This document shows, in pieces, positions 62,259 to 64,000 of a stretch of DNA of 64,000 bases. The stretch is taken from positions 36,689 through 100,688 of the forward strand of contig NZ_FMYB01000012.1 in assembly GCF_900104155.1 (NCBI RefSeq), given 5' to 3'. The DNA is from Butyrivibrio sp. INlla16. GTDB taxonomy: Bacteria; Bacillota; Clostridia; Lachnospirales; Lachnospiraceae. The translations under genes were made by a program, and so were the position numbers. How positions within the stretch are numbered: the first letter of the stretch is position 1; each line of letters starts with the position of its first letter. A model generated the notes under the pieces. That model did not search any database. It was not told the origin of the DNA and saw only the letters and a list, made by a program, of their open reading frames with translations.

Positions 62259-63663
62259 TTACTTTTTGCCTTTAACTCTCTTTATTTTCACATTGTCGCT
62301 TATTCCCGACTTTTCGATAAGTTTAAGGTTTTTCTGATAGACTTTCTTGCTGACGTTCATCTTAATTGTACCCTTCTTCATAACCTTAAAAGCACCCTTA
62401 CCGACCTTTTTAAGCTTACTTCTGATAGTAACAGTCTTTACCTTATTAGCACCTGTGAGAGCATTCTTATCAATAGTATTTACATTTTTACCCACATCAA
62501 CAGCTGTAACCTTTTTGCACTTCTTCATGAAGCCCTTTTTAAGCCTTGTTACTTTGTAAGTTTTGCCGTCGGCTTTTACAGTGTCAGGTATGACAACTTT
62601 CTTGTTATTGACACTAACCTTCTTAAGGTCCAGTGTTCCACTCTTGGCAAGCTGATAATCATATTCTGAAATTGCTTTGTCTGCTTTATCATAAGTTGTT
62701 ACTACGATTTCTATCGATCCCTTACTATCTTCCCTTACTTTCGTAACAGTTTTGGTTCCGTCGGGATTAATCACGGTATTATCGTCTGTTTGGGGTTTAT
62801 CAGCTTCGCGCTGCTTTTCAAGATCTGTCTTGAGTTTAGAGACAATCGCTTCCAAAGCAGCAATATTCTCTGCTTCGGTCTTGGAATCATCGTATTCATA
62901 TGCTTCTAATGCAGCCTTAGCATCAGCTATAAGTTTCTTTGATGCGTCGCTATCATCTGCTTTAGCAAGTGCTTCAACCTCTGCAATTTTGGCTATTTTT
63001 GCAGCTTTTATCCTCTCTGCCGGCAGCTTTTGCTTTAATTCATTTATAATCACCTGCAGAGCCGCTTTATTATTATCTAATGTTTTATCTTCGTCATAGA
63101 AATAGGATTCCAGAGCTGTCTTTGCATCGGCAATAAGCTTCTTACATTCATCATTATCACCTGATTTAGCAAATCCCTCTACTTCCGCGATTTTAGCAGC
63201 TCTTTCTCTCTCGAATGAAAGATCTCTCTTTAATCTGTCTTCAATCTCATCTAATACTGCCGTATTTTGCTCTTGGGTCATTTCGTCTTCATAAACATAT
63301 TCATCAATTTCATCTTTTGCATCCGCTATCAAATTGCGGCATACTGCATTATCATCTGCCTTGGCAAGCATGTCCACATCTGCAATTTTAGCGGTTTTTA
63401 CCGTTTCGAAAGCAGCCCCTGCTGCAGACCAATATGTGTATGTATATGTCGTACCGGATCTGATTACTGTTGTTGTATCAGGTATCTTGCTCCATCTACC
63501 GGGTGAATAGCCCGCATTCGGCATTGTTCCTGCCTCGGGAATCTTATCATAAGGCAATCTGAACTGTGTAGTTGGGCCAACTTTTACAACCTTGGTAGCA
63601 TCAGTGCCATCATCCCATTTTCCGTTTTTCACTACAAAGTACACATTATAAGCAGCATAAAAA
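62259..63663 (-). pseudogene. Surface protein cut at its 5' end by an ISL3-type element
   Basis: About 468 residues remain of a larger exported protein. The reading frame continues into the insertion sequence, where it gives only MPEEP before the first Met; genuine sequence begins at FYAAYNVYFVVKNG. Three repeats of about 60 residues follow (KIAEVEALAKADDSDASKKL as type), then a linker and a BspA-like LRR tail (FMKKCKKVTAVDVGKNVNTI) close to those of the transglutaminase proteins. The signal peptide is gone, so it would not be exported if made. Confidence 0.78.
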
Positions 63664-64000
63664 GGCTCTTCTGGCATGAGTGTGGTTAGTTAAATACGCT
63701 GAAGTCCTCATGCCATGCGGCTTAAGCGTACTTTACACGGTTGCGATTTGGTAACGGTATTTTCAGGTCAGAACAGTATAGCAAAACCATATCGATCATA
63801 CTGTCTACGTCCCTGAATCCATACGCCTTCCGGATAAGCAATTTTATCTTGTTGTTGGTTGCCTCAATGCGGGCATTGGTCACACCAAGCTCGATAGTGT
63901 TAAGGATATGATCCTTGTGGCGCATGATCTTTCTCTGCAGCTCCACAAACACCGGGATCCTACAGTGCCTTGCCCATTTGACCCATGCGATAAGTTCGCT
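63664..64000 (-). mobile_element. ISL3-family insertion sequence, left end only
   Basis: The element starts at about GGCTCTTCTGGCATGAG, which looks like an ISL3-type terminal repeat, and includes the transposase 3' end. An internal inverted repeat GGCATGAG/CTCATGCC (63673-63714) may end its transcripts. The right part lies beyond the window. Confidence 0.7.
63722..64000 (-). CDS. ISL3-family transposase, C-terminal part
   Basis: Ninety-two codons open to the window edge, without a start. The C-terminal portion (NARIEATNNKIKLLIRKAYG and FRDVDSMIDMVLLY) matches the conserved end of DDE ISL3 transposases, including the final catalytic Glu in the RIEATNNKIK helix. It catalyses cut-and-paste movement of the element. 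Intact as far as visible. Confidence 0.88.
   Translation of the reverse strand, partial: SELIAWVKWARHCRIPVFVELQRKIMRHKDHILNTIELGVTNARIEATNNKIKLLIRKAYGFRDVDSMIDMVLLYCSDLKIPLPNRNRVKYA

Noticed and set aside
1..64000. tRNA or rRNA genes, riboswitches and T-boxes
   Set aside because: No GGTTCGAATCC-type arms, 16S/23S stretches or recognisable riboswitch cores were seen on either strand by eye; a covariance-model scan would be decisive.

Overview
The window looks like a chromosomal segment from an anaerobic member of the Lachnospiraceae (Butyrivibrio-like; genus not certain). The signs are moderate G+C, strong GGAGG-type ribosome binding sites, Clostridia-type housekeeping genes (long-leader RpoD, TrmK, DnaG, HemW, LepA, TGS-type nucleoside kinase, S20, RNase P RNA) and a cell surface rich in transglutaminase, LRR and FN3 secreted proteins. 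Most genes read on the minus strand. No tRNA, rRNA, prophage or CRISPR array was seen.

Layout, left to right. 1-5 kb: the end of an ylmH-like gene, a sodium:solute symporter and the tldD/tldE protease pair, with copies of a small palindromic repeat (R1) between them. 5.2-12.6 kb: a sugar locus that runs leftward from one strong promoter with CG-centred operator-like sites (binding protein, two permeases, LacI regulator, GH35 beta-galactosidase); it carries no ABC ATPase. 12.8-17 kb: pilT facing comM-dprA (twitching and competence), then a decayed MscS fragment. 17.2-28.2 kb: fucO-type alcohol dehydrogenase, TetR, MATE, phosphoesterase, hemW, lepA, a CobW GTPase, a secondary alcohol dehydrogenase and a DUF4230 pair. 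28.3-37.1 kb: an esterase, then a surface/secretion block read leftward: two large transglutaminase/LRR proteins, a decayed third copy, and an FN3-like secreted protein coupled to a tiny lipoprotein and a radical SAM/SPASM enzyme. 37.3-43.8 kb: rpsT, two further CobW-family GTPases (one fused to a DUF1980-like domain, one with a very His-rich insert), a coiled-coil exported protein, a trypsin-like protease and rnpB. 43.9-52.3 kb: nucleoside kinase, trmK, rpoD, dnaG, dgt and small lineage-specific proteins. 52.6-60.8 kb: an MCP with a sugar-binding lipoprotein, tdk, a secreted protein, a cytoplasmic LacI-sensor/GGDEF fusion and a DUF6020 membrane protein; two copies of a second palindromic repeat (R2) sit at the convergent gene ends. 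60.8-64 kb: hflX and a surface protein whose 5' end has been cut off by an ISL3-family insertion sequence that runs off the right edge.

How it fits together: the housekeeping genes form short, tightly packed operons with 1-8 base overlaps (tldD/tldE, malF/malG, comM/dprA, lepA/hemW, lipoprotein/rSAM). Accessory functions suggest a plant-polysaccharide or gut lifestyle: galactoside uptake and hydrolysis, esterase, alcohol dehydrogenases, metal-responsive GTPases, chemosensing and surface remodelling. The most unusual parts are the FN3-lipoprotein-radical SAM cassette, the roughly 145-residue Lys/Ala-rich tail on the main sigma factor, the CobW-DUF1980 fusion and the sensor-GGDEF fusion.
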